This document shows positions 1 through 7,969 of a DNA stretch of 36,799 bases, one piece after another. Position 1 is the first letter of the stretch, and each line of letters starts with the position of its first letter. The position numbers and the translations under genes are program-made. The notes below the pieces were generated by a model, which saw only the letters and a program-made list of their open reading frames with translations, had not been told where the DNA came from and searched no databases. Source of the stretch: Armatimonadota bacterium (lineage in GTDB: Bacteria; Armatimonadota; Fimbriimonadia; Fimbriimonadales; Fimbriimonadaceae); NCBI GenBank assembly GCA_025360125.1, contig JANYCU010000020.1, positions 1 to 36,799 of the forward strand, read 5' to 3'.

Positions 1-135
1 ACTCTTTCACCAAACAACACCGACTACCGATCAGACCCAGAAACCGGATACGATGTAAACGGAATTCCTGGATTCTACTGGTGGGACGGATGCCACGCTT
101 GGTTGGCACGACCTGACTACGATTTCAGCCAATAG
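1..135 (+). CDS. 3' end of an unidentified gene (partial)
   Basis: Frame 1 is open from the window edge to a TAG at 133-135, giving 44 residues rich in Asp, Tyr and Trp and ending in DFSQ. A good intrinsic terminator lies 24 bases further on, which supports a real gene end. The composition (WWDGCHAW near the end) resembles the C-terminus of a prepilin-like or other secreted protein, but too little is present to identify a family. The 5' part lies outside the window. Confidence 0.5.
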   Translation, partial: TLSPNNTDYRSDPETGYDVNGIPGFYWWDGCHAWLARPDYDFSQ

Positions 136-158
136 GTTGAACCTCGTCTAAAATCTAA

Positions 159-186
159 GCCCCTCATGAAAATGAGGGGCTTTTTT
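159..186 (+). terminator. intrinsic terminator
   Basis: A perfect 9-bp stem (GCCCCTCAT / ATGAGGGGC) with a GAAA loop is followed by six T. It ends the partial gene that stops at 135. Confidence 0.9.
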
Positions 187-211
187 AGTGCATTTTTGTG
201 GCAATGCCCTG

Positions 212-217
212 TAAAAT
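212..217 (+). promoter_or_regulatory. -10-like TAAAAT directly before a start codon
   Basis: TAAAAT ends 6 bases before the ATG at 224, and no Shine-Dalgarno sequence is present. This spacing would place the transcription start at or next to the start codon (leaderless mRNA). It is one of several such cases in the window. Confidence 0.55.
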
Positions 218-223
218 AATCAA

Positions 224-406
224 ATGAAGAAAGTAACCCTCTTCGCAATCATTCTATCGTTATCATGTTTCTTCCTTGGCGGATGCTCAGGTGGAGCCGA
301 CACTACAAACGACGGCGTTAACATGGGATCCAAAATCCAGCCAGACAAAAACAAGCCTGCTGGAGTTGACAATCCAGGCGGTTCAAATACAGCTACTCCA
401 CAGTAG
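224..406 (+). CDS. small lipoprotein (60 aa)
   Basis: A 60-residue protein. It has a lysine-initiated signal sequence, a hydrophobic stretch, and the lipobox LGGC ending at Cys21, followed by a Gly/Asn/Pro-rich tail of about 39 residues with no recognisable domain. After lipidation the mature product would be a short, disordered, membrane-anchored peptide. The start is favoured because the signal sequence begins exactly there and a TAAAAT box lies 6 bases upstream. It precedes another lipoprotein gene on the same strand, but no shared function can be argued. I do not recognise the family. Confidence 0.75.
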   Translation: MKKVTLFAIILSLSCFFLGGCSGGADTTNDGVNMGSKIQPDKNKPAGVDNPGGSNTATPQ

Positions 407-462
407 TTTCAAAAATGTCCGCGCGAACTTGTTCGCGTGGACAACTTAAACCCCCAATCCAC

Positions 463-1107
463 ATGAAATATTTCGCTCCGCTCGCAGGCATCGCCTGTCT
501 GCTCGCCGTAGGTTGTGGCGACTCAAAAGCAGACAGCGCTCTCGCCAAAGTTCAAAACAAGAAAAACCCCGGCTACGTCCGAATTGTTAACCTGACTTCG
601 AAAAATATCGAATTTTGGTACAAAAATCGTATCGTATCGCCAACCCTACCCGGAATGGATGCAACCGACATGCTGCCAATCGGAACCGGTGACCAAACGA
701 TCCGAATTGAGCAAGAAGGAAAGAAGATCGAAGTCAAGTTAAAACTGACGACCGAAATTGGCAACACCGTTGTTCTCAACCCCGACCAAACCACCAGGGT
801 AATCGACAACGAGCAACGATATGCAACCGCAGATTCCAATGTCCGAGTCATGCCGATTGAAGATGGCGGAACGATGCCAGCTACCGTTAAACTCTCCGGT
901 GCAGACAGCAAGACCTTGACCGTCAAAGACGGCCTTATCAACTTGAACCAAGGAAGCATTAACCTGCCCGATGGAACAACCATGGTAGTGAAGGATAAAA
1001 TCGCCTACACACTGTTCATCATCGCAGCCAAAGATAAGGTTCACTACATCCTTGGCAAAAATGCAAGCGACAAAAAACCAATTGCCGCTGGTACTTCCGC
1101 CGCCTAG
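463..1107 (+). CDS. lipoprotein of unknown function, possible DUF4397-like fold
   Basis: The open frame extends upstream to 415, but the ATG at 463 starts a proper lipoprotein signal (MKYF..., lipobox LAVGC, Cys at residue 18), giving 214 aa. After the lipobox comes a beta-rich domain beginning NPGYVRIVNLTSKNIEF. A 'VRIVN' opening is reminiscent of DUF4397-type domains, which are surface or cell-wall associated; this is a weak resemblance only. Alternating hydrophobic strands and the lack of other TM segments fit an extracytoplasmic beta-sandwich. It ends 26 bases before nuoD, which has its own promoter-like box, so co-transcription is uncertain. Confidence 0.75.
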   Translation: MKYFAPLAGIACLLAVGCGDSKADSALAKVQNKKNPGYVRIVNLTSKNIEFWYKNRIVSPTLPGMDATDMLPIGTGDQTIRIEQEGKKIEVKLKLTTEIGNTVVLNPDQTTRVIDNEQRYATADSNVRVMPIEDGGTMPATVKLSGADSKTLTVKDGLINLNQGSINLPDGTTMVVKDKIAYTLFIIAAKDKVHYILGKNASDKKPIAAGTSAA

Positions 1108-1120
1108 TCAAACAATCAGC

Positions 1121-1126
1121 TAAAAT
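1121..1126 (+). promoter_or_regulatory. -10-like TAAAAT before nuoD
   Basis: TAAAAT ends 7 bases before the nuoD ATG (1134), with no Shine-Dalgarno sequence between. This is consistent with a leaderless transcript. Confidence 0.5.
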
Positions 1127-1133
1127 CTAAGTA

Positions 1134-2351
1134 ATGTCTCGCGAAACCTTCATGCCTTCGACCGAGACGATCTTTGAACGTGTTGGCGAAAACACGATGA
1201 TCGTTAACATGGGCCCGCAGCACCCGTCTACGCACGGCGTGCTGCGGGTCATTACCGAACTCGATGGCGAAACCATCGTCCAATGCAAGTGCGTAATCGG
1301 CTATCTCCACACTGGTATGGAGAAAGAAGCTGAATATCAGCAATACAACAAATGCGTCGTCATGACCGACCGCATGGACTATCTCAACGCAAACGGCAAC
1401 AACCTTGCCCATGCCCTAGCTGTCGAAAAGCTGCTCGAATGTGAAATCCCTCGACGCGCACAGTACCTCCGCGTCATCCTCGCCGAACTCAGCCGCGTCG
1501 CTTCACACCTCGTATGGCTCGGCACCCACGCCCTCGATCTCGGTGCGATGACCCCGTTCTTTTACGCCTTCCAGCAACGAGAACTCATCCTCGACCTATT
1601 TGAAATGTTCAGCGGCGTCCGAATGATGCCGTCATGGATCGTTCCCGGTGGACTCCGTGGCGATATGCCCGCAGAATTCGAACCCCGCCTTCGAACATTC
1701 CTCAAAGGCTTCGGCAGCGAACTCGAAGTCCTCGAAGGACTCCTCTCCGAAAACCCAATCTTTAAAGAGAGAACTTTCGACGTCGGAATCCTTTCCGCCG
1801 AACAAGCCCTCAACCTTGGTTGCTCCGGTCCAATCCTCCGCGCAAGCGGCGTTGCATTCGACCTGCGCAAGGACATGCCCTACAGCTGTTACGACGAATT
1901 TGATTTCGGCGTCCCTGTCGGCAAAACGGGCGATGTCTACGACCGCTATCTGGTCCGCGTCATCGAAATGAAGGAAAGTATCCGGATCATCCAACAAGCG
2001 ATCGACGGACTTCCCGAGGGCGATTTCCGAACCCAAGATCGAAAGATCTCCCCACCACCACGCGAAGAACTCGATACGTCGATGGAATCCCTCATCCACC
2101 ACTTCAAACTCTACACCGAAGGCTACCGACCAAAAGTCGGAGAAGCATACGCGGCGGTCGAAGGATCAAAAGGGGAACTAGGCTTCTACATCGTATCAGA
2201 CGGCACAAACCGACCCTACCGTTGGCATGAACGCCCTTCAAGCTTCATGAATCTAAAGTCCCTCGAAATACTCGCCGTCGGTCGAATGTTGGCCGATCTC
2301 GTCGCCATCATTGGTTCGATCGACATCGTCCTTGGCGAAATCGACCGATAA
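1134..2351 (+). CDS. nuoD: NADH-quinone oxidoreductase subunit D (complex I)
   Basis: A 405-residue protein of normal length for stand-alone NuoD. The conserved N-terminal GPQHPSTHGVLR (residues 27-38) lines the quinone site of the complex I peripheral arm. GYLHTGMEKEAE, DRMDYLNANGNN and the C-terminal LGEIDR are also typical. NuoD lies at the junction of the hydrophilic and membrane arms and helps reduce quinone. Its neighbours are lipoproteins, not nuoC or nuoE, so this copy sits outside a nuo operon. Split nuo loci are known in several phyla; whether another nuoD exists elsewhere cannot be seen. The 3' end is followed after 7 bases by the next gene. Confidence 0.97.
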   Translation: MSRETFMPSTETIFERVGENTMIVNMGPQHPSTHGVLRVITELDGETIVQCKCVIGYLHTGMEKEAEYQQYNKCVVMTDRMDYLNANGNNLAHALAVEKLLECEIPRRAQYLRVILAELSRVASHLVWLGTHALDLGAMTPFFYAFQQRELILDLFEMFSGVRMMPSWIVPGGLRGDMPAEFEPRLRTFLKGFGSELEVLEGLLSENPIFKERTFDVGILSAEQALNLGCSGPILRASGVAFDLRKDMPYSCYDEFDFGVPVGKTGDVYDRYLVRVIEMKESIRIIQQAIDGLPEGDFRTQDRKISPPPREELDTSMESLIHHFKLYTEGYRPKVGEAYAAVEGSKGELGFYIVSDGTNRPYRWHERPSSFMNLKSLEILAVGRMLADLVAIIGSIDIVLGEIDR

Positions 2352-2358
2352 AGCAACT

Positions 2359-3003
2359 ATGATATCCGTTGTCCTCGCCTCGATGCTCGCTCGCCCAATC
2401 GATGACACCGATGTCTTTCTTTCGAAAGTCAGAAGCACCTATCACGCCGTAACCTCAGCCCTATTCTATGTTCGATTCACCGCAACCGACTCGAAAGGAG
2501 TCGAGGGCCACGGTGAAGTTCGATACGAATACTTGGCACCAAACTGCATGAGGGGCGCATTCAAGGGCCTCGCAGGCGGAATGGCGGTTCTTCTCTGCGA
2601 CGGACATCGAATCGGAACCTTCGCTAGTGCCGGAAAGAGAAAAGTCGTCCCATTCTCCGTCGAGAGCTTGACCGCCCTCATTCCAACAAACGTTGAAACA
2701 CTAGCCTTCTTTAACGGAAATCATGTCCTCTCCCGCGAACGTGGATGCGAAATGTTCGGCAGCGAACTTTCTGTTTTGCCCAATCAAGATTGGCATTCAA
2801 AACACTGGACCGTCCTAAGAGAAATCAACCGAAAAGACGCCGTCCAAGTCGACTACTATATCGACCCCGAAACCAATTTCATCTGGCGAACCGTCGGCGA
2901 AGATCTCAAAACTCACAAGAAATTTACAGACACCGAGATCATCGAACTCAATACCAAGGCTAAACTCAACTCGACCCGATTCAAAATCCCCGAAAAAATA
3001 TAA
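2359..3003 (+). CDS. exported LolA-like protein of unknown function
   Basis: The frame is open from 2311 inside nuoD, but the ATG at 2359 starts a plausible short signal sequence (MISVVLASMLA) and avoids a long overlap; the product is 214 aa. The pattern is a helix (DVFLSKVRSTYHAV), repeated amphipathic strands, and a late D-P-E-T-N-F-I-W-R strand before a closing strand. This resembles the half-barrel of LolA/LppX-like outer-membrane lipoprotein-sorting proteins, which bind acyl chains in the periplasm. The gene starts 7 bases after nuoD and may be read with it. Family assignment is by fold pattern only. Confidence 0.65.
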   Translation: MISVVLASMLARPIDDTDVFLSKVRSTYHAVTSALFYVRFTATDSKGVEGHGEVRYEYLAPNCMRGAFKGLAGGMAVLLCDGHRIGTFASAGKRKVVPFSVESLTALIPTNVETLAFFNGNHVLSRERGCEMFGSELSVLPNQDWHSKHWTVLREINRKDAVQVDYYIDPETNFIWRTVGEDLKTHKKFTDTEIIELNTKAKLNSTRFKIPEKI

Positions 3004-3027
3004 GGCTATTCTAACAACCCATCTAGG

Positions 3028-3033
3028 TAGAAT
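3028..3033 (+). promoter_or_regulatory. -10-like TAGAAT before the barrel gene
   Basis: TAGAAT ends 9 bases before the ATG at 3043, with no Shine-Dalgarno sequence between. Confidence 0.35.
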
Positions 3034-3042
3034 CCTTCAATC

Positions 3043-3771
3043 ATGAAGTTCAAATCTGGACTCGCGCTTGCGCTGTTTGTGGGTATGGGGGTTGCGTCTT
3101 CCGCGCATGCCCATCACCGAGACTTTACATTTATTCGAGATTGGTACCTCCCCTTTGCTGGTGAGCGAGAAATCGAATCCCGAACGTCATACGAACCCAA
3201 GACTAAAGCACTTCAACAAGAGTTCGAATTCGAAATGGGTCTCACAAAGAACTTCGCAATCGAACCAGGTATCGGTTTCCACCAAGAACCCGGCAACAAA
3301 ACCCATCTTGACGAATGGGATATTGAACTTCGATTCAACTTCATGGATTTTGCCTATAACAAGGTCCTCCCCGCAATTAACCTCGAATACGAAAACCCAG
3401 CTGACTCCGCTGAATCAAAGAACGTCAAGCTCAAAATGATTGCGTCGGTCTACACCACAAGCGGTGAAGACTTCTCCGTCAACCTAAACTTGATGCAGAA
3501 CGTCAGCGTCGATCGAGCCAAGGATTCTGAATTCTTGTTCGGATATTCTCGACCGTTTGGCAAAGGCGTTGATGAAGAAACAAAGCGTGCCAATTTCCGC
3601 GGCGGATTCGAATATCTTATGAACCTAACCGCTCATGACCAGTGGTTCGGCCCGGTCTTTGCCGTCAAAGCTAGCGATCATCTCAACGGAATCTTCACCT
3701 ACATGTTCGCAATAAACCACAAAGATACAATCAACAATCAGTTGAAACTCATCTTTGAATGGGAATTCTAA
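3043..3771 (+). CDS. outer-membrane beta-barrel protein (transporter-like)
   Basis: A 242-residue protein with a clear signal peptide ending SSAHA and then HHRDFTF. The mature part consists of alternating polar and hydrophobic residues in about 8-10 amphipathic strands with short turns. It ends in LKLIFEWEF, the C-terminal aromatic residue being the typical BAM recognition signal of outer-membrane barrels. Wording such as EIESRTSYEPKTKALQQEFE followed by GLTKNFAIEPGIGF is common in small barrels annotated as transporters or hypothetical outer-membrane proteins. It indicates a diderm host. It is followed by a terminator shared with the convergent EpsI gene. Confidence 0.75.
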   Translation: MKFKSGLALALFVGMGVASSAHAHHRDFTFIRDWYLPFAGEREIESRTSYEPKTKALQQEFEFEMGLTKNFAIEPGIGFHQEPGNKTHLDEWDIELRFNFMDFAYNKVLPAINLEYENPADSAESKNVKLKMIASVYTTSGEDFSVNLNLMQNVSVDRAKDSEFLFGYSRPFGKGVDEETKRANFRGGFEYLMNLTAHDQWFGPVFAVKASDHLNGIFTYMFAINHKDTINNQLKLIFEWEF

Positions 3772-3791
3772 AAAGCATCGTCAGCTAAATG

Positions 3792-3830
3792 AAAAGGGAC
3801 AGGCGGTTAAACTGCCTGTCCTTTTTCATT
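3792..3830. terminator. bidirectional intrinsic terminator
   Basis: A long stem, AAAAGGGACAGGC (3792-3804) against GCCTGTCCTTTTT (3814-3826), has A and T tracts on its two sides. It lies between the convergent barrel gene and the EpsI gene. Confidence 0.85.
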
Positions 3831-3857
3831 TTCGGCTCTTGCCATTCGGCTGACGGG

Positions 3858-3906
3858 CAACGGCCAACGGCCAACGGCCAACGGCCAACGGCCAACGGCC
3901 AACGGC
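3858..3906. repeat. heptanucleotide tandem repeat, 7 x CAACGGC
   Basis: Seven perfect copies of CAACGGC occupy 49 bases. The last base is also the final base (plus-strand view) of the EpsI-gene stop codon. The unit length is not a multiple of three, but the array lies after the stop codon. Confidence 0.95.
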
Positions 3907-4559
3907 TAATAATATCCCTTACTCGTCGAAACCGCCTCGTCAATCCAATCCGAGGCGAACTGCTTAATCTTGTCCTCGTCCGATGGACCCTCCGGAATAA
4001 TCCGAATAAACGCGCCCTCGTCATCCTTCAGCAAATGAACAATCTTATGCTTGAGCATTTGGGTCTTAACCGTACTAAACTCGGCAAAATACCCTTCCGT
4101 CAGCTTCAAAAAGTAAAGGGCCGTGTGCTTCTCGCTTCCCTTCTCCATCTCAAATAATGTTATGGGAACCGTGCCACGAGACTTCGTCTCCACACTCGAT
4201 ACACGCTGGTTTGTCAACGTCCACCCTTGCGCCGTCAAACAAGTCTGCGGATCGTGAAAACTCTCTTTCCGGCGGCTCGCAATAGCGACCACTTCATATT
4301 TTTCAGGACCATTGGAAAAAGCCCGAGCGACAATCCCCCACGGATGCAAAACATCATAGTTCGATTGATCAAGCCGGTACGAGCAATATTGCCCGTTCGC
4401 CAGCTGTGCCGTAAAATTGTTCACCTTGAGGGGCAACATGGCGGCCACTTCCTCCTCCGTCCGCTCCTTTTGAGGGATCGAAGGTCCAAAGTGATTGACT
4501 ATCCCGCTGGTCAAAATGACCGCGCAGAGTATTCCGAGACGCTTACTTAATCCTTCCAT
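3906..4559 (-). CDS. exosortase-associated EpsI-family protein
   Basis: A 217-residue protein with an N-terminal TM segment (about residues 8-24) and then an extracytoplasmic domain. The motif H102-D-P-x-x-C107 followed by GW (112-113) is the hallmark of EpsI proteins, which accompany exosortases in exopolysaccharide/PEP-CTERM loci. The exact biochemical role of EpsI is not settled. The ATG lies 13 bases inside the exosortase gene and is preceded by AAGGA, so the two are very probably translationally coupled. The stop codon abuts the heptamer array. It was identified by motif and by gene context. Confidence 0.85.
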   Translation of the reverse strand: MEGLSKRLGILCAVILTSGIVNHFGPSIPQKERTEEEVAAMLPLKVNNFTAQLANGQYCSYRLDQSNYDVLHPWGIVARAFSNGPEKYEVVAIASRRKESFHDPQTCLTAQGWTLTNQRVSSVETKSRGTVPITLFEMEKGSEKHTALYFLKLTEGYFAEFSTVKTQMLKHKIVHLLKDDEGAFIRIIPEGPSDEDKIKQFASDWIDEAVSTSKGYY

Positions 4560-5479
4560 CCAAATATCCTTGCAAACTTAAAGAGAATGAAGAAACAAAT
4601 CAACAGCGTCAGATAGCCGCTGTAATCATGAAATGCCGCCGCCGCCTCGTGACCGCGAAGCTCGCCAACCACACCAATCAAAGCTATTCGCAAGCCATTG
4701 ATGGTAAGACAAAGCGGAACAATCAGCATAAACATCAGCAAATTAAACAAAAACTCCTTGCGAGCAATCAACACAAAATGGGTCGTAAAGCACGAAACTG
4801 CAACCATCAATTTAAGGCCGCTACAAGGCACCGCAACCGTAAGTGCATAGCTGTTTAATTGGATATCGGTTGGGCTCAATCGCCAAGGGCTAAATCCAAA
4901 AAGGGCCAACATCTTTTCTGCAACCGTAGTCGACCAGATCTGCAATTGGTTGGTATAACCATCGATCAAAGATCCCCAAATCGGCAACGCAAACAGCAAG
5001 AAGCAAACTGGCATCGCAATGAACCACGCCCGCTTGAACCCGAAAATAAGCCAAAGCGCCGCAAGCACCGCCGACACAAACATCACGCACTGCACAACCC
5101 AAAACTCACCAGTATAGGCGACGAACTGCAACAATGCAATTGGGATAAATACCCACAGGGACTTGTATCCTTCCGTAATCGGGATCCTCTCCCAATCCTT
5201 ATAACGCACCTTAAGCTGCCAAATCAGCAGCAACGGAACGATCCAGCCATGCGAATAATAATCGTCGTTCAACCATTTTTGCCCGGTGGTGACAATCAGG
5301 TTCGAAAACATGAGGATCAAGCCGACAAAGGTTCCAACTCCATACCAAAAAGCTGGAGTTCTCAAAAGAACACTCCAATTGACCGCCTTTAAATAGCCAA
5401 ATCCCTGACCCAGCATCGATTTGGCATCGTCTAAAAACGACGCGCCTTCTGGTTCTTTAGCTGAGATAGTTTGATCCAA
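4547..5479 (-). CDS. exosortase (PEP-CTERM sorting transpeptidase-like membrane enzyme)
   Basis: A 310-residue polytopic membrane protein with roughly eight TM segments. The catalytic set of exosortase/archaeosortase is present: Cys219 in PCSG, Arg264 in NGLR and His284 in FHDYSG. The early SHGWIVPLLLIW motif (76-87) is typical too. Exosortases recognise a C-terminal PEP-motif/TM/Arg-cluster signal, cleave it and probably attach the protein to the cell surface. A substrate (9149-9751) is present in this window. The start is a TTG with GGAG 6 bases upstream. The gene is divergent from rfbB across about 124 bases, which must hold both promoters. Confidence 0.92.
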   Translation of the reverse strand: MDQTISAKEPEGASFLDDAKSMLGQGFGYLKAVNWSVLLRTPAFWYGVGTFVGLILMFSNLIVTTGQKWLNDDYYSHGWIVPLLLIWQLKVRYKDWERIPITEGYKSLWVFIPIALLQFVAYTGEFWVVQCVMFVSAVLAALWLIFGFKRAWFIAMPVCFLLFALPIWGSLIDGYTNQLQIWSTTVAEKMLALFGFSPWRLSPTDIQLNSYALTVAVPCSGLKLMVAVSCFTTHFVLIARKEFLFNLLMFMLIVPLCLTINGLRIALIGVVGELRGHEAAAAFHDYSGYLTLLICFFILFKFARIFGWKD

Positions 5480-5589
5480 TCAGTTCTCCACAATCAACAA
5501 CGACCTATGCCGTGCAATAATTCCTTCATTATTGTTGGCACTTCTTACAGATAATATCGCCCCCACGGCAACGAAAAGAGAAAAAAGTC

Positions 5590-5595
5590 TATGAT
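5590..5595 (+). promoter_or_regulatory. -10-like TATGAT before rfbB
   Basis: TATGAT ends 8 bases before the ATG at 5604. No Shine-Dalgarno sequence is visible, so a very short or absent leader is likely. Confidence 0.5.
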
Positions 5596-5603
5596 TTAAG
5601 CGG

Positions 5604-6647
5604 ATGCACGAACTTGACAATGCTGTAGTGATGGTTTGCGGAGGGGCCGGATTCATCGGTTCCCACTTCGTTCGACTGCTCGCCGAAAAATATCCTCGCT
5701 CAAAAGTTGTCATTTTTGATGCCCTTACCTACGCGGGCAACCTCTCCACCATTCAAGATTTGCTCAGCGAACGCGTAACCTTCGTTCAAGGCAAAATCCA
5801 AGATCCAGCCACCGTCAACGGCGCCATCGAAGCCAACCACGTCACCCACATCGTCAACTTCGCCGCCGAAAGCCACAACGATCGCTCAATCCTCGACCCA
5901 GGGTCCTTTATTCATACGGACGTTTTCGGGGTCTTCGTTCTATGCGAAGCTACCAATAAATACAAAATCGCAAAATACGTCCAAGTCAGCACCGACGAGG
6001 TCTACGGCTCAATCGACCAAGGACGCTTCAACGAAGACTCCCCGATCATGCCAAATACGCCGTACTCGGCCAGTAAGGCAGGCGGCGACCTCCAGGCCAG
6101 AGCCCACCACATTACCTTCGGAACTCCCGTCTGCGTAACCCGAGGCGGAAACAACTACGGTCCCTACCAATATCCCGAGAAACTCATTTCCTTCTTCGCT
6201 GTGCGCTTACTTCAGGGCAAAAAAGTTCCCCTCTACGGCGACGGAACCCAGGTTCGAGAATGGATTCATGTTGCCGACCACTGCCGAGGCATCCTAACCG
6301 TCTTGCTCAGTGGAGTTCCCGGAACCGTTTACAATATCGGCGACGAAAACGAGCGTCAAAACAAGCAAATCGTTCGCATCCTACTCGAAGAGACTGGACA
6401 AAACGACGAGTTGGTCAAGCGAATCGAAGACCCACGAAAAGGAGCCCACGACAAGCGCTACTCGATGACCTCCGACCGAACTCGCGCACTCGGCTGGAAA
6501 CCGCAAGAAGATTTTGAAACTCAGGTAAGGAATACCGTCAAGTGGTACCGAGATAATGAGTGGTGGTGGCAGCCCATCATTGCCCTGCCCGTCTATCAGG
6601 ATTTCGTAAAGGCTTTTTATGGCCGATACCTAGGAGAAGACCTATGA
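5604..6647 (+). CDS. rfbB: dTDP-glucose 4,6-dehydratase
   Basis: A 347-residue extended SDR enzyme converting dTDP-glucose to dTDP-4-keto-6-deoxyglucose. The NAD-binding GGAGFIGS lies at residues 13-20. The catalytic TDEVYG (130-135, with Thr, Asp and Glu) and YSASK (154-158, Tyr and Lys) are intact. RGGNNYGPYQYPEKLI is the usual substrate-binding stretch, and HNDRSI replaces the commoner HVDRSI. The gene overlaps rfbA by ATGA. Only the first two steps of the dTDP-sugar pathway are encoded here; rfbC and rfbD are absent, so the final sugar cannot be named. Proximity to exosortase/EpsI fits a role in surface glycans. Confidence 0.95.
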   Translation: MHELDNAVVMVCGGAGFIGSHFVRLLAEKYPRSKVVIFDALTYAGNLSTIQDLLSERVTFVQGKIQDPATVNGAIEANHVTHIVNFAAESHNDRSILDPGSFIHTDVFGVFVLCEATNKYKIAKYVQVSTDEVYGSIDQGRFNEDSPIMPNTPYSASKAGGDLQARAHHITFGTPVCVTRGGNNYGPYQYPEKLISFFAVRLLQGKKVPLYGDGTQVREWIHVADHCRGILTVLLSGVPGTVYNIGDENERQNKQIVRILLEETGQNDELVKRIEDPRKGAHDKRYSMTSDRTRALGWKPQEDFETQVRNTVKWYRDNEWWWQPIIALPVYQDFVKAFYGRYLGEDL

Positions 6648-7702
6648 AAGCACTCATCCTCGCCGGCGGAAAAGGAACTAGACTCCGACCCATCACCTAC
6701 AGCCTCGCCAAGCAACTGGTCCCCGTTGCCAATAAGCCCGTCATCGAGTACGGCATCGATGCCATCGTTAACGCAGGGATCAAAGAAATAGGCATAATTG
6801 TCATCGAAGACAACAGCCCAATCGAAGAGTCCTGTGGAGACGGATCTCGCTGGGGAGCCAAGTTTACGTACATTGTTCAGCCCGATCCATTGGGACTTGC
6901 CCATGCCGTCGTCACCGCAAAACCATTCCTCGGTGATGACGATTTCATTATGTATTTGGGTGACAACTTAATCAAATCGTCACTCGGAGACCTCATCGCC
7001 GAGTTCCAAGAGTATCGTCCTGCCGCCACTGTTCTTCTCACTCCCGTCCCAGATCCGACCCAGTTTGGCGTCGCCGAGATGGAAGGAGATCAAGTCGTCC
7101 GGCTCGAAGAAAAGCCAAAAGAACCAAAGTCAAATCTGGCTCTCGTCGGCGTCTATCTGTTCGACAAAGTGATCCACGACGTAATCGCTCAACTCAAGCC
7201 AAGTGCCCGAGGTGAGTACGAAATAACCGAAGCTATTCAAGGTCTCATCGACCGAAAAATGACCGTCCGATCGCATATCGTGACGGGCTGGTGGAAAGAC
7301 ACCGGAACCGTTGAAGCCATGCTCGACGCAAACCGCCTAATCCTCGAAGACATCGAACCTTCACAACTCGGAACCGTCGAGGACTCACAAATCGATGGCC
7401 GAGTTAGCATCGCAAAAGGCGCACAAATAACCAATTCAAAAGTCCGCGGACCGGCCATCATCGGCGAAGGCTGCATCATCACCAATAGCTACATTGGTCC
7501 GTTCTCCGCGATCGACCGCAATACGATAATTACCGATTCAGAAATCGAACATAGCATCGTCCTACAAGATTGCGAAATTATCGGGGCCACCCGCATGGAC
7601 GGATGCCTCATCGGTCGGGGCGCAAAAGTAAAACAAGGCGTCCAAAAGCCATCAGTTCTACGCCTGGTCCTCGGCGATTCCAGCGAAGTAACCCTCCCTT
7701 AA
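6644..7702 (+). CDS. rfbA: glucose-1-phosphate thymidylyltransferase, long form
   Basis: The frame is open from 6560, but the ATG at 6644 is correct: GGAGAAG lies just upstream, it overlaps the rfbB stop as ATGA, and it opens with MKALILAGGKGTRLRP, the nucleotidyltransferase signature. The product is 352 aa. After the catalytic domain (about 1-240, LGDN metal motif near 110), a C-terminal left-handed beta-helix of hexapeptide-like repeats (about 250-345) marks the long-form enzyme type seen in archaea, actinomycetes and other phyla. It makes dTDP-glucose from dTTP and glucose-1-phosphate, the substrate of rfbB. Confidence 0.95.
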   Translation: MKALILAGGKGTRLRPITYSLAKQLVPVANKPVIEYGIDAIVNAGIKEIGIIVIEDNSPIEESCGDGSRWGAKFTYIVQPDPLGLAHAVVTAKPFLGDDDFIMYLGDNLIKSSLGDLIAEFQEYRPAATVLLTPVPDPTQFGVAEMEGDQVVRLEEKPKEPKSNLALVGVYLFDKVIHDVIAQLKPSARGEYEITEAIQGLIDRKMTVRSHIVTGWWKDTGTVEAMLDANRLILEDIEPSQLGTVEDSQIDGRVSIAKGAQITNSKVRGPAIIGEGCIITNSYIGPFSAIDRNTIITDSEIEHSIVLQDCEIIGATRMDGCLIGRGAKVKQGVQKPSVLRLVLGDSSEVTLP

Positions 7703-7969
7703 AAAATAGGGAGCGCACGGCACCCGTCGTAGCATGCTTAGCCGGCCACTACGAAGTTGAGTGTCTAAGCATGTTTGGCTAACCACTGGGAAGCAATTAG
7801 GCACCCACGGGTATCCAAGGATCGCTAGACCGAAGACCCTTGAAACAACTCGATCCCACGTTCCAGTGGTCCGATTGACCTCTTCGCAACCGCAAGGACT
7901 TCCTCAAACTAAAAGTCCCAATCAGAACAATCGCATATTTAAAACCGATCAACAGTGCCACACTGACAG

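Noticed and set aside
7703-7969. tRNA or small RNA in the gap after rfbA
   Set aside because: No cloverleaf, no conserved T-loop sequence, and no clear hairpin with a T run were found.
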